Source: Marinobacter sp. SS13-12
GTDB lineage: Bacteria; Pseudomonadota; Gammaproteobacteria; Pseudomonadales; Oleiphilaceae
Length of the DNA stretch: 64,000 bases
Direction: 5' to 3'
Assembly (NCBI RefSeq): GCF_030227115.1
Contig: NZ_JASSUA010000001.1
Span: forward strand, 2,108,001 to 2,172,000
In this document: piece after piece, positions 54,446 to 63,817 of the stretch
Layout: each line of letters begins with the position of its first letter
How positions within the stretch are numbered: the first letter of the stretch is position 1
The notes under the pieces: model-generated
What the model was told of the DNA's origin: nothing
The model's database searches: none
What the model saw: the letters and a program-made list of their open reading frames with translations, nothing else
Program-made: the position numbers and the translations under genes

Positions 54446-56395
54446 ATGCTGAACCACAGATCCAATCTATTCCGGGCTTTCGTTGTGGCCCTGTTGCTGC
54501 CGCTGATGTCTGTTGCTTACGGCCAGGATGAAACCTGGCGGCTGAACCTCAAAGATGCCGACATCCGTGCTTTTGTAACTCAGGTGGCTGACATTACCGG
54601 TTACAGCTTCGTGGTGGATCCGCGCGTAAAGGGCAAAGTCACCGTGCTGTCCAGTGCCCCCATGAACAAGGATGAGATTTACGATCTCTTCCTCGCAGTG
54701 CTGCAGGTGCATGGTTTTACCGCCATCCCCGGTGAGGAAGTGATCAAGGTGGTCCAGCAGGTGGATGCCAAGCAGTCCGCCGAATCGCTGGGCCGGTTCA
54801 CGGAGATACCCTCGGAACAACTGATTACCCGGGTCATCCAGATTGATAACGCCAATGCCCTGGAACTGGTGCCCATCCTGCGGCCGCTGGTGGCGAAATA
54901 CGGCCATCTGGCAGGCGTAGCCGCAGCGAATGCCCTGATTGTCAGCGATCATTCGTCGAATATCCGCCGTATTGAACAGATTGTCAGGGAGCTGGACAGC
55001 CCCTCCAAGTACGAAGTGGAAGTAATCCAGCTTGAGGAAGCCTGGGTTGGCGATATGGTTGAGCTATTACAGGAACTGGCGCCGGATGAGCTTGGGCGGG
55101 GAGGCGGAGAAAACGCCGCCCGCAAATACAGTGTGACAGCGGACGAGCGCAGTAACCGGTTGATTCTCCGCGGCGATGAAACCTTCCGTGACAAAATGCG
55201 TGGGCTGATCACCAAGCTTGACCAGCCTTCTGCCACTGGCGGCACCACCAAGGTCATTCGTCTGAGCCATGCCGATGCGGAAAACCTGACGGAAATTCTG
55301 AAGGGCGTGATGGGTGAGTTGGCCAAGGAATCTTCAGGCTCCGGCGGCGCGGCGGGTGGAGCCTCCGGCAGCACCCGTACCTCCGGTTTCGCCGTCTTCG
55401 CCGATGAAGGTCTGAACGCGCTGGTAGTGCGTGGTGAGCCGTCCATGATGCAGGAGGCCGAGCAGATTGTGCAGGCGCTGGACGTGCGCCGTGCCCAGGT
55501 AATGATAGAGGCTGCCATTGTTGAGATCAGCGATTCGCTGGGGCAGGACCTGGGCGTTCAATTTGCCGTTGGCGATGAGTCCGGCGGTTCCACACCCGTG
55601 GCGGGTAGCAATTTTGATAACGTTGGCCGCAGTCTGGGCGACGTACTGGGCGCAATTCTGTCTGAGTCGTTTCTGACGCCCGCCGTGGGCGGTATTACTG
55701 TTGGTGCGGGTCAGCGTAATGAAGACGGCATTTCCTGGGGTGTCCTGCTGCAGGCGCTCTCCACTTCGGCTGCGGCGAACCTTTTGTCCACACCCAGCAT
55801 CATAACGCTGGATAACCAGGAATCTGAAATAATCGTTGGCCAGAACGTGCCTTTCCGGACCGGGCAATCCACGGTAACCGGTGACGGTACCACCAATCCA
55901 TTCACCACCATCGAACGCCGGGATATTGGCCTGACCCTCAAAGTGACGCCAACCATCAGTGCCGACGGGCTGGTGCGCCTGGTGGTAGAGCAGAGCACTG
56001 AAAATATCGCGGACAGTATTGAGTCCGCCTCGGACATCATTACCAACAAGCGTGAAATCAAGACCACTGTTCTGGCGGATGATGGGGAAACCATTGTTCT
56101 TGGCGGCCTGACAACGGACGACCTTCAGATCAACAAAAGCAAGGTACCCCTGCTGGGAGATATTCCCGTGCTTGGCCGCCTGTTCTCGTCGGAATCTGAG
56201 CGCCGGGTGAAGCGTAACCTGCTGGTGTTCCTGCGGCCCACCATCATGCTGGGCAAGGCCGAGTCGATCGCTGCCACGGATGAGAAGTTCCAGAGTCTTT
56301 GGGAGATCAATCTCGGGGTGCGCCGCAAGCTGGGGCTTCCGGATCCTGAGAGCCCGCCTACGAAAGATTCGCTGTTCAACCCGAGCAATGACTGA
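54446..56395 (+). CDS. gspD: Type II secretion system secretin
   Basis: A 649-residue outer-membrane secretin with a signal peptide ('AFVVALLLPLMSVAYG', cleaved near residue 26). Periplasmic N0-N3 domains occupy ~30-310, with a Gly/Ser-rich insertion in N3 ('ESSGSGGAAGGASGS', about 290-306). The secretin core has 'QESEIIVGQNVPFRTG' and 'LKVTPTISADGLVRLVVEQS', and the S-domain-like tail ends near 649. It forms the multimeric gate through which folded exoproteins leave. No gspE-M genes follow; the next genes run in the opposite direction. The set is therefore a separate NCD operon, as xcpPQ is in Pseudomonas aeruginosa. Confidence 0.95.
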   Translation: MLNHRSNLFRAFVVALLLPLMSVAYGQDETWRLNLKDADIRAFVTQVADITGYSFVVDPRVKGKVTVLSSAPMNKDEIYDLFLAVLQVHGFTAIPGEEVIKVVQQVDAKQSAESLGRFTEIPSEQLITRVIQIDNANALELVPILRPLVAKYGHLAGVAAANALIVSDHSSNIRRIEQIVRELDSPSKYEVEVIQLEEAWVGDMVELLQELAPDELGRGGGENAARKYSVTADERSNRLILRGDETFRDKMRGLITKLDQPSATGGTTKVIRLSHADAENLTEILKGVMGELAKESSGSGGAAGGASGSTRTSGFAVFADEGLNALVVRGEPSMMQEAEQIVQALDVRRAQVMIEAAIVEISDSLGQDLGVQFAVGDESGGSTPVAGSNFDNVGRSLGDVLGAILSESFLTPAVGGITVGAGQRNEDGISWGVLLQALSTSAAANLLSTPSIITLDNQESEIIVGQNVPFRTGQSTVTGDGTTNPFTTIERRDIGLTLKVTPTISADGLVRLVVEQSTENIADSIESASDIITNKREIKTTVLADDGETIVLGGLTTDDLQINKSKVPLLGDIPVLGRLFSSESERRVKRNLLVFLRPTIMLGKAESIAATDEKFQSLWEINLGVRRKLGLPDPESPPTKDSLFNPSND

Positions 56396-56446
56396 GCGTC
56401 TCCCTGCTGTGCGCTTGAGCCGGCCAGGTCCTGAACGGAGCCTGGT

Positions 56447-58399
56447 CTAGCCTCTGAGCGGCGGCAGCGGGCAGTCGAGTTGGTCTGCTACCAGGCGGAT
56501 CAGCTCATACTCGCTGGTGCTGATCTCTCCATCTGCCATTATGCAATGGCCACAGGCGTCAATAATGCCGGGTTTGAGCAGGGGAGACAGACTATTGAGT
56601 GTCATCAGTGCCTGCCGTAAACGGGTTACCGACACCTCCGCAAGCAGCTCCGATTTCTCCCCATTCGATATGAAGCCAGCCATAGCCTCTTCAAAAAGAG
56701 ATTGTCTGTTACGGCCATCCTCCGCGCCGGCTCGTGCCATCAGGCTGAACACCACCTGTAGCTGAGCCGTCACTGGTCGGTAGCTGCGGTAACGCACCGG
56801 TACCACCCGTGCGGAATCGTCAGCCAGGTGGCGGCGAAGAAAGGTGTGCATGGCCAGCTCGAAGAGGCTCAGACGGTTGTCCGCCCTGATCAGTTTTTCG
56901 GTGCCGGCCATCAGCAGGGCACGCTCGTCCGGGTCCAGTTTGCGCAGGGCCGGCATGGCCAGTTCCAGAGCGGGGAATCGCACCCCCTTACCCAACGATT
57001 CCAGGGCGGGTAACAGTTTGTCCAGTAACGCCAGGTTGGGGGCGAAGATCGAATCGGCTTCAATCAACGCCAGCTGCTGATCCCTTGTCTTTGGGGGTAG
57101 CTGGTATATCAGTAGTGCGTAGCACAACTGGATAGCACCAGCGCGAGTGTAAAGCAGGTTTCGGAAGGTGGAAGGCAGGCTGTTCAGAAGCGTTACTGCG
57201 TAGTCTTCACTGCGCTGATTAACCGTACCCACATTGTCCGAAATGTTTCGCGGCGGCCGGGTGTTCAGCGGTGACGTGTTGCCAGTGCCAAATCCGGCTG
57301 CAGCCTCCGGAAGGGGAGCGCTCGAAGAGGCTGAACCTGCTGATCGCAATCTCTCCCCCGGCTCAGTGTCTCGCAGGCGGCTGCGAAGCCGTGCAAACAG
57401 GCCGGGCTGGATGGCTTCGATGCGTTCCTGCACCGGAGGATGCGACGCCAGCAGGGCGGTAAATTTCATCCGGGTGCTCTCGCCAAAACACATATGGTTC
57501 ATGTCACTGGCGTGGCTGGTGGTATCAAGGTATCCACCCTTGAGGCCGATCTTGAACAGGGCACCGCCAATGCCTTCGGGGTTGCGGGTAAACTGCACGG
57601 AGGAGGCGTCTGCCAGCATTTCCCGCTGCCGCGACACCGCGGACTGTATCAGCCGGCCGAAAAACACGCCGATATAGCCGATCACCACCAGTGCCAGCCC
57701 CACAAGCCCGAAGACTGCTGTGCCCCGGCTGTTGCTGGATGTTCGGGCTGACCGGTGAGAGCCGTAGAAAGAGACGCGCAGCAGGAAGCTTCCAATCTGC
57801 CCGACCATCAGTATGCCGGCGAGCAGGGCGATAAGACGAACATTCAGCCGCATATCGCCATTCAGAACATGGCTGAACTCGTGGCCAACCACGCCCTGGA
57901 GCTCGTCACGGCTTAGTTGGGTCAGGGCACCATGAGTCACCACCATAACGGCTTCACCGGGCGTGTAACCTGCCACAAACGCGTTAATGCCGGTTTCCTG
58001 GTCCATCACATAGAGTTCCGGAACACTCACGCCGCTGGCGATGGCCATCTCTTCAACGATATTGCGCAATTTGCGCTCGTCTGAATCCCTGGTGTCCGGG
58101 TCGATGGCCCTGGCGCCAACCATCTTGGCCACCCGTTCACCGCCGCTGGCCAGGTCGGCCCAGCGGATCAGTGAGCCAATCCCGATAAGCACGACCACCG
58201 CAAGCGCCGTTAACAGACCGTGACGGCTGAGCAGCCAGTCAGCAAACGCAAGCCCTGTGGTCTCGCTGCGGGTAACCATATAGCCCACAAGGCAAACACT
58301 GAGCGTGATAATGACCACTGCCGCCAGAAACAGGATAACGAGTACACCTGTATTCCGGCGGGCGTTGGCCTGGCGCTGGAAAAACCCCTGATGTGCCAT
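56447..58399 (-). CDS. M48-family membrane metallopeptidase with a long C-terminal extension
   Basis: A 650-residue protein. Two N-terminal helices (about 17-43 and 61-80) precede the HtpX-like zinc protease domain with HEFSH (173-177). A second pair of helices is at about 190-250, and a third zinc ligand is likely in the 'LADASSVQFTRNPEGIG' region (about 262-278). The C-terminal ~300 residues are a helical, cytoplasmic-looking extension of unknown function, absent from classical HtpX (about 290 residues). It starts 11 nt after lemA. LemA/M48 pairs are common and may act in envelope quality control. Proteolytic target unknown. Confidence 0.88.
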   Translation of the reverse strand: MAHQGFFQRQANARRNTGVLVILFLAAVVIITLSVCLVGYMVTRSETTGLAFADWLLSRHGLLTALAVVVLIGIGSLIRWADLASGGERVAKMVGARAIDPDTRDSDERKLRNIVEEMAIASGVSVPELYVMDQETGINAFVAGYTPGEAVMVVTHGALTQLSRDELQGVVGHEFSHVLNGDMRLNVRLIALLAGILMVGQIGSFLLRVSFYGSHRSARTSSNSRGTAVFGLVGLALVVIGYIGVFFGRLIQSAVSRQREMLADASSVQFTRNPEGIGGALFKIGLKGGYLDTTSHASDMNHMCFGESTRMKFTALLASHPPVQERIEAIQPGLFARLRSRLRDTEPGERLRSAGSASSSAPLPEAAAGFGTGNTSPLNTRPPRNISDNVGTVNQRSEDYAVTLLNSLPSTFRNLLYTRAGAIQLCYALLIYQLPPKTRDQQLALIEADSIFAPNLALLDKLLPALESLGKGVRFPALELAMPALRKLDPDERALLMAGTEKLIRADNRLSLFELAMHTFLRRHLADDSARVVPVRYRSYRPVTAQLQVVFSLMARAGAEDGRNRQSLFEEAMAGFISNGEKSELLAEVSVTRLRQALMTLNSLSPLLKPGIIDACGHCIMADGEISTSEYELIRLVADQLDCPLPPLRG

Positions 58400-58410
58400 G
58401 GCAGCCAGCC

Positions 58411-58998
58411 TCAGAAGGCGACTTTCGGTGCCTGGCGGGCTTCAGGGGATTCCAGTTCCAGCTGGGACGACGGCTTGAAGCCGAGGAATCCGGCCACGAT
58501 GTTGTTGGGGAACTGCTCGCGGAAGATGTTGTAGCCCATCACGCCATCGTTGTAAGCCTGGCGTGCGAATGAAACCCGGTTTTCGGTACTGGAGAGCTCT
58601 TCCATCAGTTGCTGGATGGTTTCGTTGGCTTTCAGTTCCGGGTAGTTTTCCGCCACTGCGTAAAAATTGGCAAGGGCCTTGGACAGCATGTTCTCGGCAC
58701 TGCCGAGGCGCTGGATCTTGCCACCATCCGCGGGGTCACCGGCAGCGTCTTTCTGGGCGCTGACAGCATTGTTGCGGGCGTCCATCACCTCAGTGAGGGT
58801 GTTGCGCTCGTGGGAGAGGTAGGCCTTGGCGGATTCCACCAGATTGGGAATCAGGTCATGACGGCGCTGTAGCTGGACATCAATCTGGGCAAACCCGTTT
58901 TTGACCTGGTTGCGCAGGGAAACCAGACGGTTGTAGATAAAGACGATAAAGACAACGACAACGGTAATAACGATCAGGCCGATCAGCGTGGTTCCCAT
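58411..58998 (-). CDS. lemA: LemA family protein
   Basis: A 195-residue protein. An N-terminal helix ('LIGLIVITVVVVFIVFIYNRLV') anchors it in the inner membrane. The rest is the LemA helical domain ('LRNQVKNGFAQIDVQLQRRH', 'AVAENYPELKANETIQQLME', 'YNDGVMGYNIFREQFPNN'). GGAGTT lies shortly before the ATG. LemA function is poorly known. Being the first gene of a two-gene operon with an M48 protease is its most common context and suggests a joint role. Confidence 0.94.
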   Translation of the reverse strand: MGTTLIGLIVITVVVVFIVFIYNRLVSLRNQVKNGFAQIDVQLQRRHDLIPNLVESAKAYLSHERNTLTEVMDARNNAVSAQKDAAGDPADGGKIQRLGSAENMLSKALANFYAVAENYPELKANETIQQLMEELSSTENRVSFARQAYNDGVMGYNIFREQFPNNIVAGFLGFKPSSQLELESPEARQAPKVAF

Positions 58999-59042
58999 GG
59001 CAACTCCTTCCGTGCTTGGGGATCAGGTTGGGTGTTCAGTGC

Positions 59043-61151
59043 TCAGGCATTATTCTCCACGATTTTACGGTGAAAGCTGGCGACAAACCTCTCAAAATCG
59101 TGGGGCTTGAGTGGTTTACTGAAGAAATACCCCTGCGCCAGCTGGCAGCCTCTCTGGGCGAGATAGTATTCCTGTTCCGCCGTTTCGACGCCTTCTGCCA
59201 CAACGGTGAGGTTGAGGCTCTTGCCAAGGTCGATGATGGTATTGGCAATTCGGGTGTCTTCTTCGTTCACCAGCAGGTCGCGGATGAACTGTTTGTCGAT
59301 CTTCAGGTGCTGGACCGGCATGCGCTTGAGATAGGTCAGTGACGAGTAGCCGGTTCCGAAATCGTCCACGGCAATGCTGATGCCGGCAAGGTGCAGGCGC
59401 TTGAGTTTCTCCACTGCCTCTTCCAGGTTGGTCATGAAGCTGGTTTCGGTTACTTCCAGCTCCAACCGGCCGGCGGGAATATTGTGCCGCTTCAGGGTGT
59501 CCAGTATGTCGTCCACAATGGAGTCCTGGCGGAGCTGTACCGCCGAGAGGTTGACGGCAATCCTCAGGGGCATGCCATCGCTGGCCCAGCGGGCTGCCTG
59601 CCAGCAGGCCTGGTCAAGCACCCATTGGCCGATTTCGACAATGCTGCCGTTCATTTCGGCAACGGGAATAAAGTGGTCTGGTGGCACGAGGCCTTTTTCC
59701 GGGTGCTCCCAGCGGATCAGTGCTTCAGCGCCGATAATGCGGTGGGTTTCCAGGTTGATCTGTGGCTGGTAGACGAGATGGAACTGATGATTGGCCAGGG
59801 CGACGGAGAGGTCTTTCTCAAGTTGCTTCCGCTCACGAATCTCCCGGTCAACGCTGGCAACGTAGAACTGGAAGTAGTTGTGTCCGCTTTCCTTCGCCAG
59901 TGCCATGGTCTGTTCGGCGCTTTGCAGCAGTCTGTCGCCCTTTTCAGCGTCGCCCGGGAAGAGGGCAATGCCTAAAGTTGCCGTCATGGTGACGGTCTGG
60001 TCGTCGAAAACCATCGGGCTGCTCAGAGCCGCCAGTATCCGGTCTGCGGTGTTTGCCGCCTGGAACCCGTCACGCAGGCCTTTCTCCACAATAACAAACT
60101 GGTCGCTGCCCAGCCGGGCGATGGTGAACCGGTTGCCTCCCAGTATATGGGTGAGGCGATCTGCGACGGCCTGAAGGATCAGGTCACCGGTACGAAAGCC
60201 GCATTGTTCATTGATGGACTTGAAATCGTCGATGCCACAGCAGATCAGGGAAAGGACGGACCTGTCTTCCTGAGCCTCTTCGATATCCGTCTGTAGAAGC
60301 TCCATAAATGTGTCCCGGCTTGGCAGGCCGGTGAGCTGGTCATATCTGGCGAGCCGGTTAACACGGTCCTCGGCTTCCCGGTGGCGGGTCTGGCTATCAC
60401 CAATGGCTACCAGCAAGTTGTTGGTGGCATTCACCCAGAGCCCGAGTTCGTCGTTCTGGTGGCCCTGGGGAAGGTGGATGAGGTTGTCGTCCGGGTGGTC
60501 CGGATCCACCTGCTTGACGGACTGGACAATGCGTAACAGTGGGCGTGTCAGCAGCAAATGGAAGACCACGAACAGCACCATTCCCAGAATAACGGCAATA
60601 GCGATACCGGAGCCGAAAGTTACCGAGGCCCGCTCAAGCCAGGTGCCCGCAGCCGGCCCGGTGTCATAGTGAAGTTCGAGGTAGCCATAGACATTGCTGT
60701 TTCCGGAGTTACCGCTGCGGGAAAGCTCCTGGCGATAGGTTCGCTCTGCAGCAAAAATCGGGTCGGTTATTGGGCGAAAGGGGCTTTCCTGAAGCGGACG
60801 GTCACGACGACCGAGAGCCTCGCCGTCCGGATGGGTAATACGTGCCAGATGAATGGATTCCTGGGCAAACAGGCCATCGACCACCTGTTGCGCCAGGTCG
60901 GCATCGATACTGAAAACGGCCTGGGTTGAGGCGTCCCTGACCAATGCGATGGTCTGCTGTGCCTGTGCATCAAGTGAGGCAGAGACACGCCTTGCATCCA
61001 GAATAACCTGGATAGTGCTGACAACAATCCCGCTTATCAGCGCAACAGCCAGTACCCATCGCAGTACCCGGTACCCCAGGCGATGTTCTACCTCAAAGGA
61101 ATTTTGCATGGACGCCTGTATGATTCGTTGCAACAGATTGAGACCCGACAC
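59043..61151 (-). CDS. Membrane GGDEF/EAL protein, probable cyclic di-GMP phosphodiesterase
   Basis: A 702-residue protein. Two membrane helices (about 31-49 and 180-203) flank a periplasmic sensor region with no family I can name, then a HAMP-like linker. The GGDEF domain (about 265-430) reads GSDQF at the active site and should be inactive as a cyclase. The EAL domain (about 440-695) keeps 'GAEALIRW', 'DDFGTGYSSLTYLKRMP' and 'EGVETAEQ', so phosphodiesterase activity is expected. The start is GTG 61151, with an internal ATG at 61109 as alternative. It is a single gene. It lowers c-di-GMP in response to a periplasmic cue (inference). Confidence 0.88.
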   Translation of the reverse strand: MSGLNLLQRIIQASMQNSFEVEHRLGYRVLRWVLAVALISGIVVSTIQVILDARRVSASLDAQAQQTIALVRDASTQAVFSIDADLAQQVVDGLFAQESIHLARITHPDGEALGRRDRPLQESPFRPITDPIFAAERTYRQELSRSGNSGNSNVYGYLELHYDTGPAAGTWLERASVTFGSGIAIAVILGMVLFVVFHLLLTRPLLRIVQSVKQVDPDHPDDNLIHLPQGHQNDELGLWVNATNNLLVAIGDSQTRHREAEDRVNRLARYDQLTGLPSRDTFMELLQTDIEEAQEDRSVLSLICCGIDDFKSINEQCGFRTGDLILQAVADRLTHILGGNRFTIARLGSDQFVIVEKGLRDGFQAANTADRILAALSSPMVFDDQTVTMTATLGIALFPGDAEKGDRLLQSAEQTMALAKESGHNYFQFYVASVDREIRERKQLEKDLSVALANHQFHLVYQPQINLETHRIIGAEALIRWEHPEKGLVPPDHFIPVAEMNGSIVEIGQWVLDQACWQAARWASDGMPLRIAVNLSAVQLRQDSIVDDILDTLKRHNIPAGRLELEVTETSFMTNLEEAVEKLKRLHLAGISIAVDDFGTGYSSLTYLKRMPVQHLKIDKQFIRDLLVNEEDTRIANTIIDLGKSLNLTVVAEGVETAEQEYYLAQRGCQLAQGYFFSKPLKPHDFERFVASFHRKIVENNA

Positions 61152-61303
61152 CGTCTTCCGGTAGGCGAGAGGGCTCCCGGTTTATTGTTTTGTTCAAATA
61201 TGAAACGTTTTTAATTTACTGCCCTCAGTATCGGCAATTTTTCCAGATATTTCAGGGATCAGCTGTATCATTTTGTAATGCCGGTTTCCGTTCAGATACA
61301 AAA

Positions 61304-61325
61304 ATGCCCGCAAGCTTGCGGGCAT
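61304..61325 (-). terminator. Terminator of sodB
   Basis: A perfect 22-base palindrome (ATGCCCGCAAG and its complement), on the minus strand followed by TTTTTG. It lies 57 bases after the sodB stop codon and may also serve the other strand. Confidence 0.88.
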
Positions 61326-61381
61326 TTCTTCTACAGGCTTCTGTTATCTACAGGGTTCTCTGTAGAGGATCTGAAGCGTTA

Positions 61382-61960
61382 TTACGCCAGGTTCTTGTTG
61401 ACAAAATCCCAGTTAACAAGCTTCCAGAACGCTTCCAGATAGTTCGGGCGCGAATTACGATAATCGATGTAATACGCGTGTTCCCAGACGTCAACCGTCA
61501 GTACCGGCTTGTCTGCAGTGGTCAGCGGCGTTTCGGCATTGCTGGTGTTCACAATGGCGACGCTGCCGTCTGCTTTCTTGACCAGCCAGGTCCAGCCTGA
61601 ACCGAAGTTGTTGGCGGCCTTGTCGTTGAACTCTTTCTTGAAGTCATCGAAGGAGCCAAAGGCTTTCTCGATAGCGTCTTTGGCTGCGCCGGTAGGCTCA
61701 CCACCGCCGTTCGGGCTCAGGCAGTGCCAGTAGAAGGTGTGGTTCCAGACCTGTGCTGCGTTGTTGAACAGCGGGCCACTGGCGCTCTTGATAATGTCTT
61801 CGAGCGATTTGTTGGCGTTGTCTGTACCTTCGATCAGGCCGTTGAGCTTGGTAACGTAGGTATTGTGGTGCTTACCGTAATGGTACTCAAGGGTCTCCTG
61901 AGAGATGTGCGGTTCCAGTGCGTTCTTTTCATAAGGCAGTGCGGGAAGTTCAAATGCCAT
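61382..61960 (-). CDS. sodB: Superoxide dismutase (iron type)
   Basis: A 192-residue Fe/Mn superoxide dismutase. Metal ligands fall in 'LEYHYGKHHNTYV' and 'VWNHTFYWHCLSP', plus Asp and His in 'LTVDVWEHAYYIDYRN'. The Gln in 'NNAAQVWNHTFYW' is the position that marks the iron form. It removes superoxide in the cytoplasm. A good sigma-70 promoter lies upstream and a terminator behind, so it is a single-gene unit. Confidence 0.96.
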   Translation of the reverse strand: MAFELPALPYEKNALEPHISQETLEYHYGKHHNTYVTKLNGLIEGTDNANKSLEDIIKSASGPLFNNAAQVWNHTFYWHCLSPNGGGEPTGAAKDAIEKAFGSFDDFKKEFNDKAANNFGSGWTWLVKKADGSVAIVNTSNAETPLTTADKPVLTVDVWEHAYYIDYRNSRPNYLEAFWKLVNWDFVNKNLA

Positions 61961-62007
61961 GAGGTCGTTCTCCCTGATTCTCTCGGTTTATGTGCATGTA
62001 GACTGTA

Positions 62008-62035
62008 AATATAGGGGCGCTTTGAGTTATATCAA
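62008..62035 (-). promoter_or_regulatory. Sigma-70 promoter of sodB
   Basis: On the minus strand TTGATA, 16 bases, TATATT. The predicted start is about 40 bases before the sodB ATG. The -35 box overlaps the last codons of purK, which is upstream in the same direction. Confidence 0.7.
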
Positions 62036-63150
62036 CCCCTTGCCGTGAGCGTGCTGTTGAACTCAGGACATCCGGGTAAAAACTGCGCGCAATTTTTTAC
62101 CCGCCATACCAATTCTTCGTAGCTGTCCGCCAGAACGGTCACGTGTCCAAGTTTCCGCCCCGGGCGCTCGCCTTTATTATAGAGGTGTACATGAGCGTAA
62201 GGCAGTTCCAGGATTCGTTCAATATCGCCGTGCTCTGCAATGATATTGATCATGCAACTGACACCGCGCGGGGCGGTGCTGCCCAGCGGGTGACCGCTGA
62301 CGGCGCGGATGTGATTCTCGAACTGGCTGGTCATAGCGCCTTCAATGGACCAGTGGCCGGAGTTATGGACCCGTGGCGCCATTTCATTGGCCACCAGTCC
62401 ATCGGCCGTCTCGAACAGCTCCAGGGTCAGCACGCCCACATAGTTCAGTTCGTTCAGCAATGCCTTGATATAGCGCTCGGCGTCTTCCTGAACGTGCTTC
62501 TCCAGCTTCGGCGCCGGCGCGATAGAGTAGCGCAGGATACCTTCGTGGTGGGCGTTTTCTGCCATGGGGTAAAAAGCCAGTTCGCCGTCTTCAGCGCGCA
62601 CTGCGATGATGGAAACCTCGCGACGGAAGTCGACGAACTTTTCAACGATCAGACGCGGGTGGCCAATGGACTTCCATGCGGCGGCGGCTTCTTCCGGTGA
62701 CCGGAGAACCGCCTGTCCCTTGCCGTCATAACCCTCGGTGTTGGATTTTGCGACAACCGGGCAGCCCAGTTCTTCAGCGGCAGCCTGCAGAGACTCTGCG
62801 CTGTCAGCAATTTTCCATTGCGGTGTCGGGATGCCGAGCTCGCCGAACAGCGTCTTTTCTGCTTCCCGGTTTTGACAAACCTTCAGAGCCCGGGGGCATG
62901 GGTGAACCGGTTTCTGTTTGGCAATCTGCTCTGCCACATCTACGGGAAGGTGTTCAAATTCGTAGGTAACCCGGTCTACCCGGGAGATGAAATCGTCCAG
63001 GTATTGGCCGTCCCGGTCGATAATTACCTCGCCCAGCCCGGCACTGGGGCTACCCGACATATCGTAGAAAACAAACGTCTTGGCCAGCGGGTAACCAGCC
63101 AGCGCCAACATACGCCCAAGCTGTCCAGCCCCTAGAACACCAATTCTCAT
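62032..63150 (-). CDS. purK: N5-carboxyaminoimidazole ribonucleotide synthase
   Basis: A 372-residue ATP-grasp enzyme. 'RIGVLGAGQLGRMLALAGYPL' is the PurK N-terminus. 'VVAKSNTEGYDGKGQAVL' and 'LFETADGLVANEMAPRVHNSGHW' are ATP-grasp and product-site blocks. It makes N5-CAIR from AIR, ATP and bicarbonate in purine synthesis. It lies behind purE on the same strand, but the two are 175 bp apart and separated by a long hairpin element, which is wider than usual for a purEK operon. Confidence 0.96.
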   Translation of the reverse strand: MRIGVLGAGQLGRMLALAGYPLAKTFVFYDMSGSPSAGLGEVIIDRDGQYLDDFISRVDRVTYEFEHLPVDVAEQIAKQKPVHPCPRALKVCQNREAEKTLFGELGIPTPQWKIADSAESLQAAAEELGCPVVAKSNTEGYDGKGQAVLRSPEEAAAAWKSIGHPRLIVEKFVDFRREVSIIAVRAEDGELAFYPMAENAHHEGILRYSIAPAPKLEKHVQEDAERYIKALLNELNYVGVLTLELFETADGLVANEMAPRVHNSGHWSIEGAMTSQFENHIRAVSGHPLGSTAPRGVSCMINIIAEHGDIERILELPYAHVHLYNKGERPGRKLGHVTVLADSYEELVWRVKNCAQFLPGCPEFNSTLTARG

Positions 63151-63198
63151 TCGTAATCTCCCGCCATTTTAGGCATCTGAAAAGTTCGGTGTTGTGAA

Positions 63199-63302
63199 CG
63201 GGTCGGGGCAGGCTTTCCAAAACACGCTCAAGCACATCCCTGTGGCGCTTGAGCTCCGCCATCCATGGCTCCGCACAGTTTTGGAAAGCCTGCCCCGACC
63301 CG
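63199..63302. repeat. Hairpin element, second family, copy 2 (25-bp perfect arms, 54-nt centre)
   Basis: Arms 63199-63223 and 63278-63302 are perfectly complementary over 25 bp (outer end CGGGTCGGGGCAGGC). The centre is 54 nt, the same length as in the copy at 42896, and shares GCACATCC, GCGCTTGA and GCCATCC with it. Its inner GCTCAAGC/GCTTGAGC arms form a further hairpin. The outer arms share little with the other copy beyond GC-rich composition. It sits inside the purE-purK interval. Confidence 0.88.
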
Positions 63303-63325
63303 CTCAGCCGACTATGGAGTTGTAT

Positions 63326-63817
63326 TCACTGATCGCTGGGATCAGGGTTGTCCAGGATTGTTTGTGTCTGGGTCGCTCTGAATTCATCGACCGCCTTGCG
63401 GACATCGTCCCTGAAAGTACCGATAATCTGCGCAGCCAGCAGGCCAGCATTGGTAGCACCGGCTTTGCCGATCGCTAGCGTGCCAACCGCAATGCCGCCG
63501 GGCATCTGTACAATAGACAGCAAGGAATCAAGACCGTTGAGCGCCTTGGACTGAACTGGAACACCGAGGACCGGTAGTGACGTCTGAGAAGCAACCATGC
63601 CCGGAAGATGGGCCGCACCGCCGGCGCCGGCGATGATGACCTTCAGGCCGCGGTCGGAAGCGGATTTGGCGTAATCAAACAGCAGGTCCGGTGTACGGTG
63701 GGCAGAGACAACCTTTGTCTCGTAAGGTACGCCCAGTTTGTCCAGCATCCCGGCGGCATGTTCCATGGTGGGCCAGTCTGACTTCGAGCCCATGATGAGT
63801 CCTACAAGCGGCTGCAT
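63326..63817 (-). CDS. purE: N5-carboxyaminoimidazole ribonucleotide mutase
   Basis: A 163-residue class I PurE. '[21 protein letters not shown]' (N-terminal phosphate site), '[16 protein letters not shown]' (catalytic His) and '[15 protein letters not shown]' are diagnostic. It converts N5-CAIR to CAIR. I choose ATG 63817 (AGGA nine bases upstream) over a TTG two codons earlier. The C-terminal tail 'DNPDPSDQ' is acidic and probably disordered. It is the first gene of the purE-purK pair. Confidence 0.96.
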   Translation of the reverse strand: MQPLVGLIMGSKSDWPTMEHAAGMLDKLGVPYETKVVSAHRTPDLLFDYAKSASDRGLKVIIAGAGGAAHLPGMVASQTSLPVLGVPVQSKALNGLDSLLSIVQMPGGIAVGTLAIGKAGATNAGLLAAQIIGTFRDDVRKAVDEFRATQTQTILDNPDPSDQ

